DNA from: Taxawa tesnikishii (nom. ined.)
Lineage: Eukaryota > Ascomycota > Dothideomycetes > Dothideales
NCBI GenBank assembly: GCA_030247885.1
Contig: JAPDRO010000015.1
Location: 682,001-746,000 of the forward strand
Direction of reading: 5' to 3'
Length of the DNA stretch: 64,000 nucleotides
The position numbers were made by a program, and so were the translations under genes. The notes below the pieces were generated by a model. The model was not told the DNA's origin, ran no database searches, and was given only the letters and a program-made list of their open reading frames with translations. Shown here one piece after another: positions 45,143 to 56,797 of the stretch (position 1 is the first letter of the stretch; each line of letters begins with the position of its first letter).

Positions 45143-45844
45143 GTCTGCTGTCACGCTCCGCGCGGCAGTAGTATGCGCCGGATCTGTGAGTATACGTGGA
45201 GCCGCGAATTCCTGATCCCGATGTTAACAAGTACTGGTGTCGCTTTGAGTATGTTTGTTTTTCGAAGGTGGCGAAACCAAACGGCGACCGGAGATTTGAG
45301 CAGCGAGCGCACGATTATGTAGAAGATGAAAGCAAAAACAGACAAAACGTCAAACAGACGCTCCAAGAACAGACCAAGGGGAACAAGAGAACGGAAGGTG
45401 TTTTGCCGCTGCTATCGAGGCGGCGTGGATACCTAAACGAACAAAGAAGGAGGTGCGGAAAGTGGTGTGCTTGGCGGACCGAGCAACGGCTTCATGAACG
45501 TCATGAACGCCTCCGCTCGTCTCTGATCACACCCAAGCCAACTCTTGCTGTTACCTCTGAACGACTCGCCATCAGTCAGCCTGCCTTATGTTTCATGCTC
45601 CAGAAGAGCCAAACATTCAATCAGACGCCCCTCGGCTTCTCCAACGACTTCAACAATCGCACAGAATGTCCTTCGTGCTAAGCGAGGGGCTGTCGTATTG
45701 CCAAGTACCAAGCTCACCATCTTATACGTCTGCCCTGGCGCGCATGTCGCCACGAGAGACGCGTTGCTCCTGCTCGGCCAGCCAAGGACGAAGAAATTCA
45801 GAGCCAAGGGCGTTCACCTTCGCGACACTACTCAACACACTCTC

Positions 45845-45930
45845 GCCTGTGTGGCCCAATGGCAAGGCGCTTGACTACAATGCCGTCGAAATCAAGAGAT
45901 CGCAGGTTCGTTCGATCCCTGCCACGGTGA
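45845..45930 (+). pseudogene. Degenerate tRNA-like sequence, Arg-type body
   Basis: The D arm (GCC-CAATGGCAA-GGC), anticodon stem (CTTGA/TCAAG) and T stem (GCAGG/CCTGC) are intact and resemble fungal tRNA-Arg. Three things are wrong. The acceptor stem mismatches at its two outer pairs. The T loop carries an extra TTCG (11 instead of 7 nt). The anticodon loop holds 10 surplus bases that do not give a sensible Arg anticodon with an intron after position 37 (it would read ACA). I think it is a pseudogene or a very odd tRNA-Arg. Confidence 0.45.
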
Positions 45931-46264
45931 CATTTGCTCCCTATTTCTCGTCCTGTGTGTGTTGTTTTTACTAGATAATTGTGGGTGATGGCAAATGTGA
46001 ATGAGCAGGCCGTTGACCTGTCAGGAGCCAAGACTGAAATTGGCATGCAAGGATGCTCGAGCGAAGCGCAGTTCTGTAGGGACAAGATACACTCCTGTCC
46101 ACTGTTACCCATCCAGAATGTATGTTTTGCGTACATATGTATCTTACTAAAGGTGGAACTGAACACAGTATGATTACGTCCAGTGAGTATGGATGAATGC
46201 TCCTCGCTGACTGGGGTTTCCAGCGCATTCACCTTTGAAGACCAACACGGTGATGATGCGTTGA

Positions 46265-46276
46265 CCCTAACCCTAA
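46265..46276 (+). repeat. Interstitial telomere-like motif, two CCCTAA units
   Basis: CCCTAACCCTAA, two copies of the TTAGGG complement. It is short enough to be chance. Confidence 0.6.
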
Positions 46277-46393
46277 GATAGGAACACAGTACCTGAACCT
46301 CAACGATGCCCTCAGGCTGGAGCAAGGGTACTGTTCATTCCACTGTACTCGCCAATTACAGCTCTGACGCACGCCGCACGCCGGCAGTCGTTG

Positions 46394-48364
46394 CTATTGC
46401 TCCCTGATCTCCCACTCGTCTTCATCCTCCGCCAACTCATCGCTATCCCAATCGTCCTCTTCATCGCGTGCCGCCATTTCCAAGAACTGTCTGAAAACCT
46501 GTTGACGTCTTGCCTGTTCCTCCTCCACATTCAGCGCCGGCCTTTGGTCCACCCTCACCTGTCCGCCACCACCTCCGTTCCGTCTCCGTATCTGCTGGTT
46601 GCGTAGTCTCTGCTGATTCCTGTGACCTTGGACAACTCTCGCGCCCTGTATTCTCTCCATCACCCCAATAAAACCCGCCATAGCGTCGTGCACGCGTGCC
46701 TCCGGCGCAAGCGGCGGCTGCGGGGCTTCCGGCACTCTCGCCCCTCCGCTCCATTCCCTCCCGCGGCACCCGTTGCCTAGTAGGGGTTAGAAAACATGCT
46801 GGTCGTAGCTGGGTAGATACAAGCAAGGAGGCGCTGATCATGCACTATTTACACGATTGCCACGTACCCGCTCGTCGCCGACCATTGCCTCCTCCATCTC
46901 CTCTCTCTGCAATCTCTCCGCCTCCTCTCTATCCGCTTCTTCAGCAACGCGCCGCGCCTCTTCCTCCCATCGTCTCGCGCCTTGAAAATTCGCGCCCTGT
47001 CCTTCATCACCCTCCTCCAGGACCCACAGTTGCTGGTAACAGCTCGTACCGAGCTTGTTGAAGTGCTGGTATGGATTATCCGGGCTCAGCCAGGCACCAC
47101 ATAGGTAGCAGAAATGCGTGTTGCACTGGAAGCACTTCATGTGATTGCACCCCATGGTCTTCTGGGTCGGAGACGAGCAAGTTGGACAGGGTGACGTGTT
47201 CAGACGGATGTACTCGTATGATGCCTTTTCTTCTTCAGAGAGCTCGCCTGGGTTGCGTGGCCAGCAGCGTGCGAATTCACCGTGCCAGCCGGTGTAACAG
47301 ATACGGCAGAAGGCAAAGCTGCATTTGGAGCAGACAGACAATCGATCTGCAGGCGCTGGCAGTTTGTTGTCCGGAACATGGCCAACGCTGGCTGCGGACT
47401 CGTTTTCGGAGTCCGATTCGGGGTATGTGGCCAGGTCGGCGGGTATGGGCGGGTATTTGTTGGTACGAGCAGGGCCCTGGCACCAAGTGCGTGGACAGTA
47501 GACGGTAGTCTTGTCCGCTTCGAGCTTCTTCTTTCTCTTCATCTCGACATATCTCCGGACCGCGGACTCTTCTATACCCATATCCAACAATTCCTTAGGG
47601 TGCAATGTGCGCTCTTTCTTGGTCTTCCGCTTGCTCGGGCCGTCTTTGCCGCAAGTTGGATCCATGCACCTGACGTTTACTACGTCACCCTCCGTGATAC
47701 AGTTGTTATAAAAGTCCTGCAGACAAGACAGACAGAAGACGTGCCCGCAACGGCGCATTTGGTAGCATGCAGATCCTTTCTTAGGCTCTAAACAGACCCC
47801 ACAATCGTATGTGCCAGCGTTGAAAATCTCCTTCTTCGTCTTTGAATCGTACTCCAACAAGGCAGGCTTAAGGCCAGGCAGCAGCGTCAGCGCAGCATTG
47901 GAGGTCGGCGCGAGATCGAATGCCCGCTCAGCAGCCTGCTGAAGATAGTCGATGTAAGAGAACAGAACCTGACATTGTCCATACTCCTCCCACAGCCTTG
48001 CCACCTCCTCTTCTAGCTCATGCAACTTCTCTTCCGGAATCCAGGTCGGAGTAGTGGAGAGCTTCACTTTCGGCGCGAGTCCTGCGGGGTAGCCGTCTGG
48101 CAACGTGATATTCAGACGAATGGGAGGTAGATGCTGCAGCTTGTGAGCATCTCGAAGTGCCGCTACCGCCGTGAGACTGTGCTTTCGTCCATCGTCAGAA
48201 CTAGGGGGCGAGGGAAGAGGTGCGGCGGGAAACTCGACATTGAGAGGATCAGAGGGAGCGACCGGAAGTTCGAGCGAAGCGGCAAAAGGGTCGGCGGGAT
48301 CGACGACCAGTTCCGGATAGATAGCAGCGATCGTGGTAAGCTCTTCTGTACGCTCGTCTTCCAT
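46394..48364 (-). CDS. RWD and RING-IBR-RING (RBR) E3 ubiquitin ligase, RNF14/Itt1-like
   Basis: Exon 1 runs from 48364 (MEDERTEELTTIAAIYPELV) to about 46868; exon 2 spans 46776-46394. The N-terminal RWD domain (ELTTIAAIYPELVVDP; PPIRLNITLPDGYPAG) is followed by RING1 (CGVCLEPKKGSACYQMRRCG, HVFCLSCLQDFYN), an IBR region (VYCPRTWCQGPA; CSKCSFAFCRICYTGWHGE), and RING2 (CPTCSSPTQKTMGCNHMKCF, CNTHFCYLCGAWL) with the catalytic Cys in the CNHMKC region. Ubiquitin passes through a thioester on RING2. RWD-RBR proteins like RNF14 and yeast Itt1 are tied to translation control. The tail is acidic (EEDDWDSDELAEDEDEWE). The strong donor GTACGT at 46867 needs one added base near 46733-46738 to keep frame; a weaker donor (GTGTAA) in phase is the alternative. 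Confidence 0.88.
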
Positions 48365-48771
48365 GGGTGCTCTCCGTTTACACGCAGCTGCAGGCAGAGA
48401 GTGAGCGGCGGGTTCGTGTGTAGAACGCGGTGTTTTGAGGTACTGGTAGCAGTGACGGCAGCAGAAAAGACAGAGGCAGGAAACACGCGCAGGTTGGGTA
48501 TCCGAGAAAATATATAGAGAAACGCTAGGACCGTAACGAGGGAAAAATGTGTGAGCAATATTTCTACATGTACTGCTCTGGTCACCGCCGCTGAGTTCCT
48601 TCTGGAAGTGGCAACACGGCGTCACATGCAACGCCAAGCTTTCGGTCACAATGGGCCGAAGAGCCGCATCATTGTTCCAGCTGCCAGGCCGTCACCGACC
48701 AAGATCACTTGTTCTGCCTGCTGCACTCCGCAAACATAACCATCGTGCTCTTCCAACTCTAGAACCGCAAC
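48365..48771. promoter_or_regulatory. Divergent intergenic region, RBR ligase / CAX4
   Basis: 407 bp between divergent starts. A TATA-like AAATATATAG lies at about 48508-48517 and may serve the minus-strand gene. Confidence 0.4.
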
Positions 48772-49600
48772 ATGGAAGATCCTCCCTTGGCGTCTCTATC
48801 TCTGACCCATGTCCACTATGTGCGCGCAGTCATTGTCACTTGTTCTCATCAATCTAATCTCAATGGCAGAACCCTGACGACCCCATTTCCTACGCATGCG
48901 CATGGCTCGCTTTGGTACCTCAGGCATTGTGTATCACGTACGCTACTCTCATATGGAGCACTCGCGAGGCCGAAGTATTGCTCATGTTTGGCGGCCAAAT
49001 GGCATGCGAAGCATTGAATTGGGTCCTGAAAAGGGTGATTAGGGAAGAACGACCAAGACGTACGCATTCAGGCTCACTCATACAACCTACGGTCGCTTCA
49101 GTGGAGCAATGTCCCGGCTAACCACGGATATAGGCATGCATGGTAAAGGATACGGAATGCCTTCGTCCCATGCTCAGTTCGTCTCCTTCTTCGCTGTTTC
49201 CCTCACTCTCTTTCTCTTGATGCGGCACAACCCCCACACTCCGCACGCTTCGTCCACGCACATCCCGACCTCGTTCGTTGAGCGGTTAGCACTCTCGGTC
49301 TTGGTGGTTGGAGGCGCCATATCGGTAGCACAGAGCAGGATCTACCTCAACTACCACACCGAGAAACAGGTATTGGTGGGCTGCGCTGCAGGCGCGGTAT
49401 TTGCTGTAGTTTGGTTCCTCTTCACGGCTCTACTGAGACACTACGGGTGGGTAGAATGGGGGCTGGAGACCAAGATCGCACAGTACTTCCGAATGAGAGA
49501 TCTTGTGGTCAATGAAGATCTGGTAGATGCTGGGTGGGAAAGATGGCAGCTCAGGAAGCGAAGGAATACTGAGGCCGCTGCTGGAAAGAAGAGTAGATAG
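48772..49600 (+). CDS. CAX4: Dolichyldiphosphatase (Cax4/DOLPP1), PAP2 superfamily
   Basis: Three exons, 48772-48819, 48870-49059 and 49134-49600 (introns 50 and 74 nt), give 234 aa. The start MEDPPLASLSLTHVHY continues NPDDPISYACAWLALVPQAL. The PAP2 phosphatase motifs are present in order: KRVIREERPR (KxxxxxxRP), GYGMPSSHAQF (PSxH) and SRIYLNYHTEKQ (SRxxxxxH). Four or so membrane helices can be drawn. The enzyme cleaves dolichyl diphosphate on the ER lumen side, recycling the lipid carrier used for N-glycosylation. Intact, with a basic C-terminal tail (RKRRNTEAAAGKKSR). Confidence 0.92.
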
Positions 49601-50231
49601 ACCGAGCAACATGCATGTTGAGTCATCTTCCAACTTGTCGCCCAAGCCAAGAAGGAATGTGTTTACGTTCTCATCCTATGTGGTTTCTCGAAACGCACCA
49701 CAATTCAATCACAACGCTTGGACTTTTATGATCCTGGGAATACCCCACAGAGAACCATGACAAGCAATCGAGCTGGACTGGAGCACGGATGGACCGAAAG
49801 TGCTTGACGGGGAAGGTTCTAGCACCGTTGCGGAAGAATAGTGGAGCAGATCACTGGAGAAACAACAGAAAATAGCAGCATTGAGTTCACGTGTGATGGA
49901 AAACTCTTTCGTCCTTCGGCCTGCACACCCGACAACGGATTGACAACGCGCGTATATCAAGACCATCCTGCGTCTTCCCAATCCACCGTTTGACTTCATT
50001 TTAAGTCTTCTCATTCGCGACGGCCCCCTCCAAGCTAGTGTCTCATTCTCTCTTCGCACCGCGCTCGTCTCCCACCTTCAGCCCTGCCGATTGAAGCCCC
50101 TCTTTTCAGCCACTACCCCGCGCTTTTGGTACCTGCATTGATAAACGAGCCACAACCAGCCTCACGCTTGACGATTTTCGCCGCAGGAATCAGAAAATCT
50201 TAGCGAAACTCGCCAAACCCTTGATACGAAG
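49601..50231. promoter_or_regulatory. Intergenic, ADE13 promoter region
   Basis: 3' flank of CAX4 and 5' region of ADE13, which is pyrimidine-rich. No gene is seen. I found no clear Bas1/Pho2-like site. Confidence 0.35.
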
Positions 50232-52090
50232 ATGCCTTTCTCTATCAACACATCCGCAGTCAACTACAGCATGGCCGACTCGCCCTCTTCGTTTGATACT
50301 TTCCGCCACCCGCTGGAGCTGCGCTATGCCAGTGAGTTTCTTTCGAAGTTCTCTTTTCAAGATCGAGAGTCATTCACATAGAGGAAAAAGAGAAACCCGC
50401 ACCGCAGTGCGATCCCACGCAACGCAACGCAGCCATGAGGCAATTGTTGATTTCTGTCAGGCAAGGAGATGAAGCATCTCTACTCGCCGCGCATGCGCGT
50501 GAGCACGTGGCGGCAGCTCTGGATCTGGCTTGCCGAGGCCGAGAAGGAACTCGGTCTCGACATCTCAGATGAGGCCATCAACCAGATGAAGGTCCATCAA
50601 GTTGTGGAGGACGACGAGTTTGGTGTTGCCGCCAAGGAGGAGGCACGTAGAAGGTAGGCCTTTCTTCGTTGTCTCTTGTACCGAAGCAGAAGACGTGTGA
50701 TTGCACTGTTGCAACCCAAGCTTGGAATCTCCGAAACCGATGCCGATTACTGAACAGCACTCCTCGCGCACACACATTGGAGAGGGACAAATTCAGGAGA
50801 GAGCTGACAATGGCATAGACACGATGTCATGGCTTGGGTACACACTTACGGTTTGGCGGCTCCCGCTGCAGCTGGAATCATCCACTGGGGAGCTACCAGC
50901 TGCTACGTGACGGACAACGCAGACCTCATCTTGATGCGCGACGGCCTCGACCTTCTAACGAAGAAGCTGGCGACCGCAATCGACAAGCTCGCTACCTTCG
51001 CCAAGGAGTACAAAGACCTGCCTTGCTTGGGATACACACACTTGCAGCCAGCACAGCTTACCACAGTCGGAAAGCGAGCATGCGTGTGGATACAAGACCT
51101 GATGATGGTAAGCTGCCCCCATAAGCCCTTTCGATGCGAGGGTTGGAACCTCTCCTAATCTATGCAGGACCTGGAAGCCATGCAAGAAGCTCGTGACAAG
51201 CTCCGTTTCCGTGGTGTACAGGGGACTACCGGCTCTCAAGCCAGTTTCCTCGCCATCTTTGATGGCGACCACGAGAAGGTCAAGCAACTCAACGACCTCG
51301 TTACGAAGAAGGCCAAATTCCCATCCGCTTATGCCATTTCCACCCAGACATACAGCCGTAAGGTTGACACCCTCGTCGGCAACGCCATCTGCGGCTTCGG
51401 CACCACCTGCCAGCGCATCTCGACCGACATCCGCCACCTGGCCGCGTGGAAGGAGCTTGAGGAACCCTTCGAGAAGGACCAGATCGGCTCCTCCGCCATG
51501 GCGTACAAGCGCAATCCCATGCGCTCCGAGCGCCTGGCCAGTCTGGGCCGCCACTTGGCCAACATCTCGCAGGACATGAACGCGACCTACTCCGCGCAAT
51601 GGATGGAGCGCACACTCGACGACTCCGCCATCCGCCGCATCAACATTCCCGAGGCCTATCTCACCGCCGACGCGCTGATGATCCTCATGAACAACATCTT
51701 CAGCGGCTTAGTCGTATACCCCAAGCGCATCGAATCCCGCATCCAGGAAGAACTCCCTTCATGGCGACCGAGAACATCATCATGGCGCTTGTCAAGAAGG
51801 GCGTGAGCCGCCAGGACGCCCACGAGGAGATCCGCGTCCTGAGCCACCAGGCCTCGGCCGCGGTCAAGATGGAGGGAAAACAGAACGATCTCATCGACCG
51901 CATTCGCGCGACCGAGTTCTTCAAGCCCATCATTCGGGAGTTGGAGAATCTGCTGGATGCAAAGACCTTTATTGGGAGGGCGCCGCAGCAGGTTGAAGAG
52001 TACCTTGCCTCGGGTGGTGAGGTGGAAGTCGTGCTGGAGAAGTATAGGAAGGAGGGACTGGAGGAGAAGGCGGCTGTTATTAGCGTGTAG
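50232..52090 (+). CDS. ADE13: Adenylosuccinate lyase
   Basis: Four exons, 50232-50331, 50461-50653, 50819-51107 and 51168-52090, with introns of 129, 165 and 60 nt. The fumarase/aspartase fold is clear: SRYAS-like [79 protein letters not shown] and the signature [15 protein letters not shown] with the catalytic Ser. The enzyme acts twice in purine synthesis, on SAICAR and on adenylosuccinate. The frame breaks at 51758-51759: CCTTCATGG should be CCTTTCATGG to read [19 protein letters not shown]. One missing T in a T run explains it, so the gene is probably whole in the organism. Confidence 0.95.
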
Positions 52091-52224
52091 ACGGGCAGAA
52101 CATGGATAGAGGGATAGGGAGATATGGGAGATGATTTGGTGTGGGTATGCTGTTGTAATGAACGTGTTCTTCATGCTTTGTCTCGGTACCTCTTACAAAG
52201 GAACGGCCTGTGATACGCAACAGC

Positions 52225-53855
52225 TCATGTCACATCCATCACCTTCACAGTAGTCGTCTTATCTTTCTCCTTCCTCACCTTCCTCCACGAAGGCGTTTTC
52301 ACCTCCTCCTCCTCTTCTTTGCCAACGTCGCCGGTGGGCTTGGGGAACGGGCTCGCCTCCTCCTCCTCATCCCCCTTCCTGTCCGCACCGAACGCTTCCC
52401 TCCCACCCGGCGTGAGCTTGTCGTCCAGAGCAGTCAATCCCTGCGCGAAAGGATCGCTGCAGAACAACGCGAGCAGCCGATCCACCGTCTCGCGAACCTT
52501 GTCGCTCCACGGTTGCAGCGGTTCCTCACCCATGCGCGTCCGGAACGTGAAACAAGCGCCCTTGTACGTTTGGTGGTATATCAACCTGTACTCATCATCC
52601 TTTGCTTTCTCCCTCTTCTTCTCATCCTCCTCCTCCTCTTCCTCCTCCTCCTTCTCCGTCCCTGCAGTCTGCGAGTCCGGTTTCGCTGCTCGAGGTGCGG
52701 AGGCGCTGGCGCGTGGTTGTGATTGTGGGGGTTTCTTGGATCTGGACTGCGAGAGCCCGTGCAGACGCATCCCCGCCATCACGAGCCGGGATATGAGATC
52801 CTTGTTTTTCGTCTCCGTTTCCGTGGCTGTGGAGTGGGGGCCACCGAGACGCTCTCTGCGCGTGAGAGGTGAGAGCGTTTGGGTGCCTCTGGTGCTGTGG
52901 GTGGGGCGCGACGGCTGGGTGGGTGGGAGCTTGAGAGACTGGGTGAGCGGGACAGCGGACGGATTTGCAGTGACGCGGAAGAGATGGATGGCTGGCGGGG
53001 TTTTGGGGGTTGTGTTGGTCGTGTGCGGCAGAGTCTGGGAATATAGAGCCGCTGATGCTTCGTCGATGGTCGGGTTGCGAATGGCTGGTGGAACGATTGG
53101 GAGAATTGTTGGGCCTGAGACGGGCGCGTTTCCGGGCTTCGGCTACTGCGTCGAAGGTGTCGAGGATGGACTTCCGTTTCCGTGACTCGACCGCAGGCTC
53201 TAACGGCTCGTAGGCAGGGAGTGGGAGGAAGACGCCTTCGGTATCGTGGACTGAAGACTGAGGCGGTGACGGCGGGGAGTCAGGTCATCAGCGTTCGCAA
53301 AGAGGAGATGCGACGAGAGTGCCAGCGCATGGAGACGGAGCGTCGGATCTCCATATCCCTCTGCAGATTTGACGTTGTCTTGACTCTGGCCCGGAGGCGG
53401 TGTTGTTGGTGAGCGTTTTGCATCGATACCTCTTGACAAGAAGAACAGGATCTCGGTCGCCCTAGTCTTGCCATCTCCCGCGTCGTCTAGTCCGTTCACC
53501 GAGGCTAGGATGCCCAGTGGTGATTCTATTCGCGCAGTCTGCCACCATGCTGACTCCTTCTTTTGCGCACATTGTCCGAGCAGCAGGCTGCTGAACCAGC
53601 TTTGGGTATCTGACTGGGTGGTCCACACGTCTAGTCGCGGTCCGAAAGCGATGTGTAGAGGAAGACGAGAGGTGTCTACAAGACTGAGGAACTGTAGTTT
53701 TGCCCCGGTGGGGAGGGAGGTTGATGCCGGGTGTGGAGTAGAGAAATGGACGTCTGTGAACAGGTAAGCTTAGTGATCCAACACGTGTGAGAACATGGTC
53801 TACCATGTATGTGCTTTCCATCTTGCAAGAGTATATCTCCCTTCCAACAGTTCAT
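52225..53855 (-). CDS. Sld7-like DNA replication protein
   Basis: Exon 1 (53855-53804, MNCWKGDILLQDGKHIH) joins exon 2 (53753-52225) through a 50-nt intron (GTAGAC, CACTAAG, TTCACAG). Exon 2 continues DVHFSTPHPASTSLPTGAKL and FLSLVDTSRLPLHIAFGPRL, QTARIESPLGILASVNGLDD, and ends with the helical region LISRLVMAGMRLHGL and DDEYRLIYHQTYKGACFTFR. I recognise both the N-terminal and C-terminal parts as the fungal Sld7 family. Yeast Sld7 binds Sld3 and helps Cdc45 load onto the Mcm2-7 helicase at origins. Two frame shifts occur in the linker: -1 at the GGGG of 53274-53277 and +1 near 53122-53124. Both fall at homopolymers. Confidence 0.7.
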
Positions 53856-55053
53856 CGTGCATCAGCGTATGGCCAGTGGAGGCGAAACTCACGTATGCAT
53901 GTGGTTGCGGAAGACGCGTCGTTCGTCGAACCGCGCAAGATTCGCGATCCTCACACATATAAGCTTCATTAGGAAACTGCCTGAGTTTCTTGGCCTAAGT
54001 CTGGATTTGGCCCGCCATCAGCCATTTCCTGGGCACCGGTTGCTTAACTCGACCACCTGCCTTCGATCTGCTCTCTTTCACCTCTTCTCTTCCAATTCAA
54101 TGGTATAGTCAACTGTCTGTTTGCTTTTGTCGCGACCGCGACCACGACCATCACCATCACCATGCCTCGGCACTCGCACTCGTTGAGAGGAACTCGAGAC
54201 TACCGTTGTCCGACGCCACCGCTTTACCCAGCGCCCTCGTGGAACAAACGGACATTCGCCACGCTACCTGTCCGGTTTTCTCGTACTATTGCACTGACTG
54301 CTTGACAACATGACACCATCACGTTTTGCCGAGCAAGGCAATATACAACTGCGACGGAGAGATGAACAGAACACACAAAGATGGGCAGTTTGGACTTGTC
54401 CAGCCCGGCTGCTAGGTAGACTTCAGCCATTGGGCCGCTTACTCCTCAGCGTGACATATCGGACGAGTTGAGGCCCAGCTGGAAATCCAGATGCCGGTGG
54501 ACGATGCGAACTCCAACGCCGCCGTCGTGGGCCTGTCGCAACTGTCATCGACGCCGGCAGACCAGGCTCACGGAACTCCCCATGGGATGTCACCCATGGG
54601 GCAAGCACGCGGCAAATGCACGAATTAATCTAGGCTGCTCTGGGCAAGGCAAGTATCGAAGACAAATCAATGGGCGATCTACCGGTGAATCTCCGTGCCG
54701 AGTGACTGGCTTATCTGAGTGGTCCTTTTGTTGCGCGTACTTTGTGGAGAAAGGTGGAGCCCGCAAATTCTCCACGCTCATCAAAGCTGGGACCCCGTCA
54801 CTGTCCCGTTGGAACCATCATCGCTTCATCCGAGGCTGGCCAACAAGGAAATTCATTAAGAACTGTCCCGTTCCTCCTCGCCTTGCCCTTCCATCTCACC
54901 CTCCCCTTTCCTCCATCACTCTCCTTCTCCTTGTCCTCTGGCCGTCGTTCCTTGTTTTGCTGAGTTACTCTCTACTATACCTGGGCATCTTACCAAGACA
55001 TCTATACCATCGCCTTGCCTGTTTCATCAGCCGCGCCCGACAACTCTGCAAAC
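53856..55053. promoter_or_regulatory. Divergent intergenic region, Sld7 / MFS
   Basis: 1.2 kb between divergent starts. It holds a CGACCA/TCACCA low-complexity patch near 54130-54165 and a CT-rich leader before the MFS gene. No gene is supported. Confidence 0.4.
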
Positions 55054-56797
55054 ATGTCGTTTACCGACGAGAAGGACAACTCTCCGACGAGGTATGATTT
55101 TGCACATGCCGCCGACCAGGAGGTGGTGAGCGGAGGCGACTACTTGGAGAAGAGCCAAACGCAGCTCGAACTTGGACAGACCGCCACCAACATTACGACA
55201 AGTGCGGCGCATCTCACACCAGCACACCGGGAATACTTGATGCAGAGACATGGAACTCTCGAGTTGGATCCCATGCCGGGACACGGAGACGCTGATCCGT
55301 ACAACTGGCCTCTATGGAAGGTAAGTCGACGCGTTACACGACCACCCTTAGCTCGCCCTGACCGGTTTCCTGTCACAGAAAGTCATCAACCTAATCCTTG
55401 TTGCTTTCCATGCTTCCATGTCCACTTTCACGGCCGCAGCCATCATTCCGGCCTACGGCTTGATCGCCGAACAATTTAAAGTTTCCATTCCGGATGCCTC
55501 TTACTTGACCAGTATCCAGATCGCTGTTCTGGGTGTCGCACCCCTCTTCTGGAAGCCTCTATCTCACCGCTACGGCCGTCGTCCAATCTGGCTCATCTCC
55601 ACGATTTGTAGCTTAGTCTGCAACATTGGATGCGCCGAGTCCCCCAACTATGCTAGCACCGCTGTCTGCAGAGCTCTTGTGGCCTTCTTCATTTCCCCGG
55701 CTGCTGCCATCGGCAGCGCTATAGTCATGGAAACCTTCTTCAAGAAGGAGAGAGCTCGCTACATGGGTATCTGGACACTCATGGTAACTTGTGGTGTCCC
55801 ATTGGGAGGCTTCATCGGCGGATTCATCGCCCAACACCTTGGCTACCGTTGGATATACTGGATCTTGGTCATCGTACGTGCATCGATGTTTCTGGGTCAT
55901 ATTAACATACTGACCTGCAACGTCTAGATCAACGGTGTCCAGTTCGTCCTTTACGTCTTCTTTGGACCGGAAACCCGCTACATAAGGAAGGGTGTTGAGC
56001 ATCACGGTTCCACAATCAAGCAGGAGTACATGACCTTCGGCCGCATCGACCCAACGCCATTGAGGTTTTACGACTTCATTCAGCCGCTCAGCATGGTGAA
56101 ATACCTTTCTGTGGTCATTCCTGCTGTTGCCTACGCCATGGTGTTCCTCATGAGCAGTGTCCTCGTTACAGTGGAGATTCCACAACTGTTCGGGGAGGCC
56201 TTCCATTTCAACGCGCAGCAATTGGGCCTTCAGTTCCTCGCCATCATTATTGGAAGTGTCATCGGTGAGCAACTCGGTGGCGTCTTGAGCGACAAGTGGA
56301 TGACTCTCCGAGCTCGCAAGGGCGCTCGTCCTCCACCGGAGTACCGCTTGTGGCTCAGCTACATTGGGTTCATCTTGGCCATCGTTGGCTATGTTGTTTT
56401 CCTTGTCCAAACAAAGAACGCCGGCACTCACTGGAACATCACACCTCTCGTTGGTGCAGCGATCGCTGCTGCAGGTAACCAGATCGTTACGACGGTCCTG
56501 ATCACCTACGCTGTCGACTGCCACCACGAAGAGGCTGCTAGTATCGGTGTATTCATCACCTTTGTAAGGCAGATATGGGGTTTCATCGGCCCATTCTGGT
56601 AAGCCTCCCGCAACAATACGATTATACGCTTGGTGTTAACGTGCAACAGGTTCCCTTACATGTTCGAAAACTGCGGTCTGGTCATCAGTGCTGGAATTGG
56701 TGTCGCCTTGATGGCCGGAGTCAGCGCACTCCCCACTGTGCTTCTTCAGTGGCGCGGACAGTCGTGGCGCATGAAGCACGCAGATTACGTGCAGTAA
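55054..56797 (+). CDS. MFS transporter, DHA1-like
   Basis: Four exons, 55054-55320, 55379-55873, 55928-56598 and 56650-56797, with introns of 51-58 nt, encode 526 aa with no frame break. A cytosolic N terminus of ~90 residues ends in ADPYNWPLWKKVINLILVAF, the common DHA1 entry motif. Helices follow, with HRYGRRPIWLISTICSLVCN (motif A), MGIWTLMVTCGVPLGGFIGG (motif C-like) and a central loop around GRIDPTPLRFYDFIQPLS. Twelve helices are expected. It probably exports or imports a small organic molecule by proton coupling; the substrate cannot be read from sequence. It lies at the left side of a group of oxidoreductase genes. Confidence 0.93.

Larger units (their letters stand above)
45143..46393. 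other. Intergenic with a tRNA-like relic and telomere-like motif
   Basis: Promoter side of the ABC transporter, a degenerate tRNA-like sequence (45845-45930), and two telomere-type units at 46265-46276. No protein gene is supported. Confidence 0.45.

Noticed and set aside
54468-55097. 209-codon frame before the DHA1 MFS gene
   Set aside because: Overlaps the MFS start in another frame and has no recognisable content.
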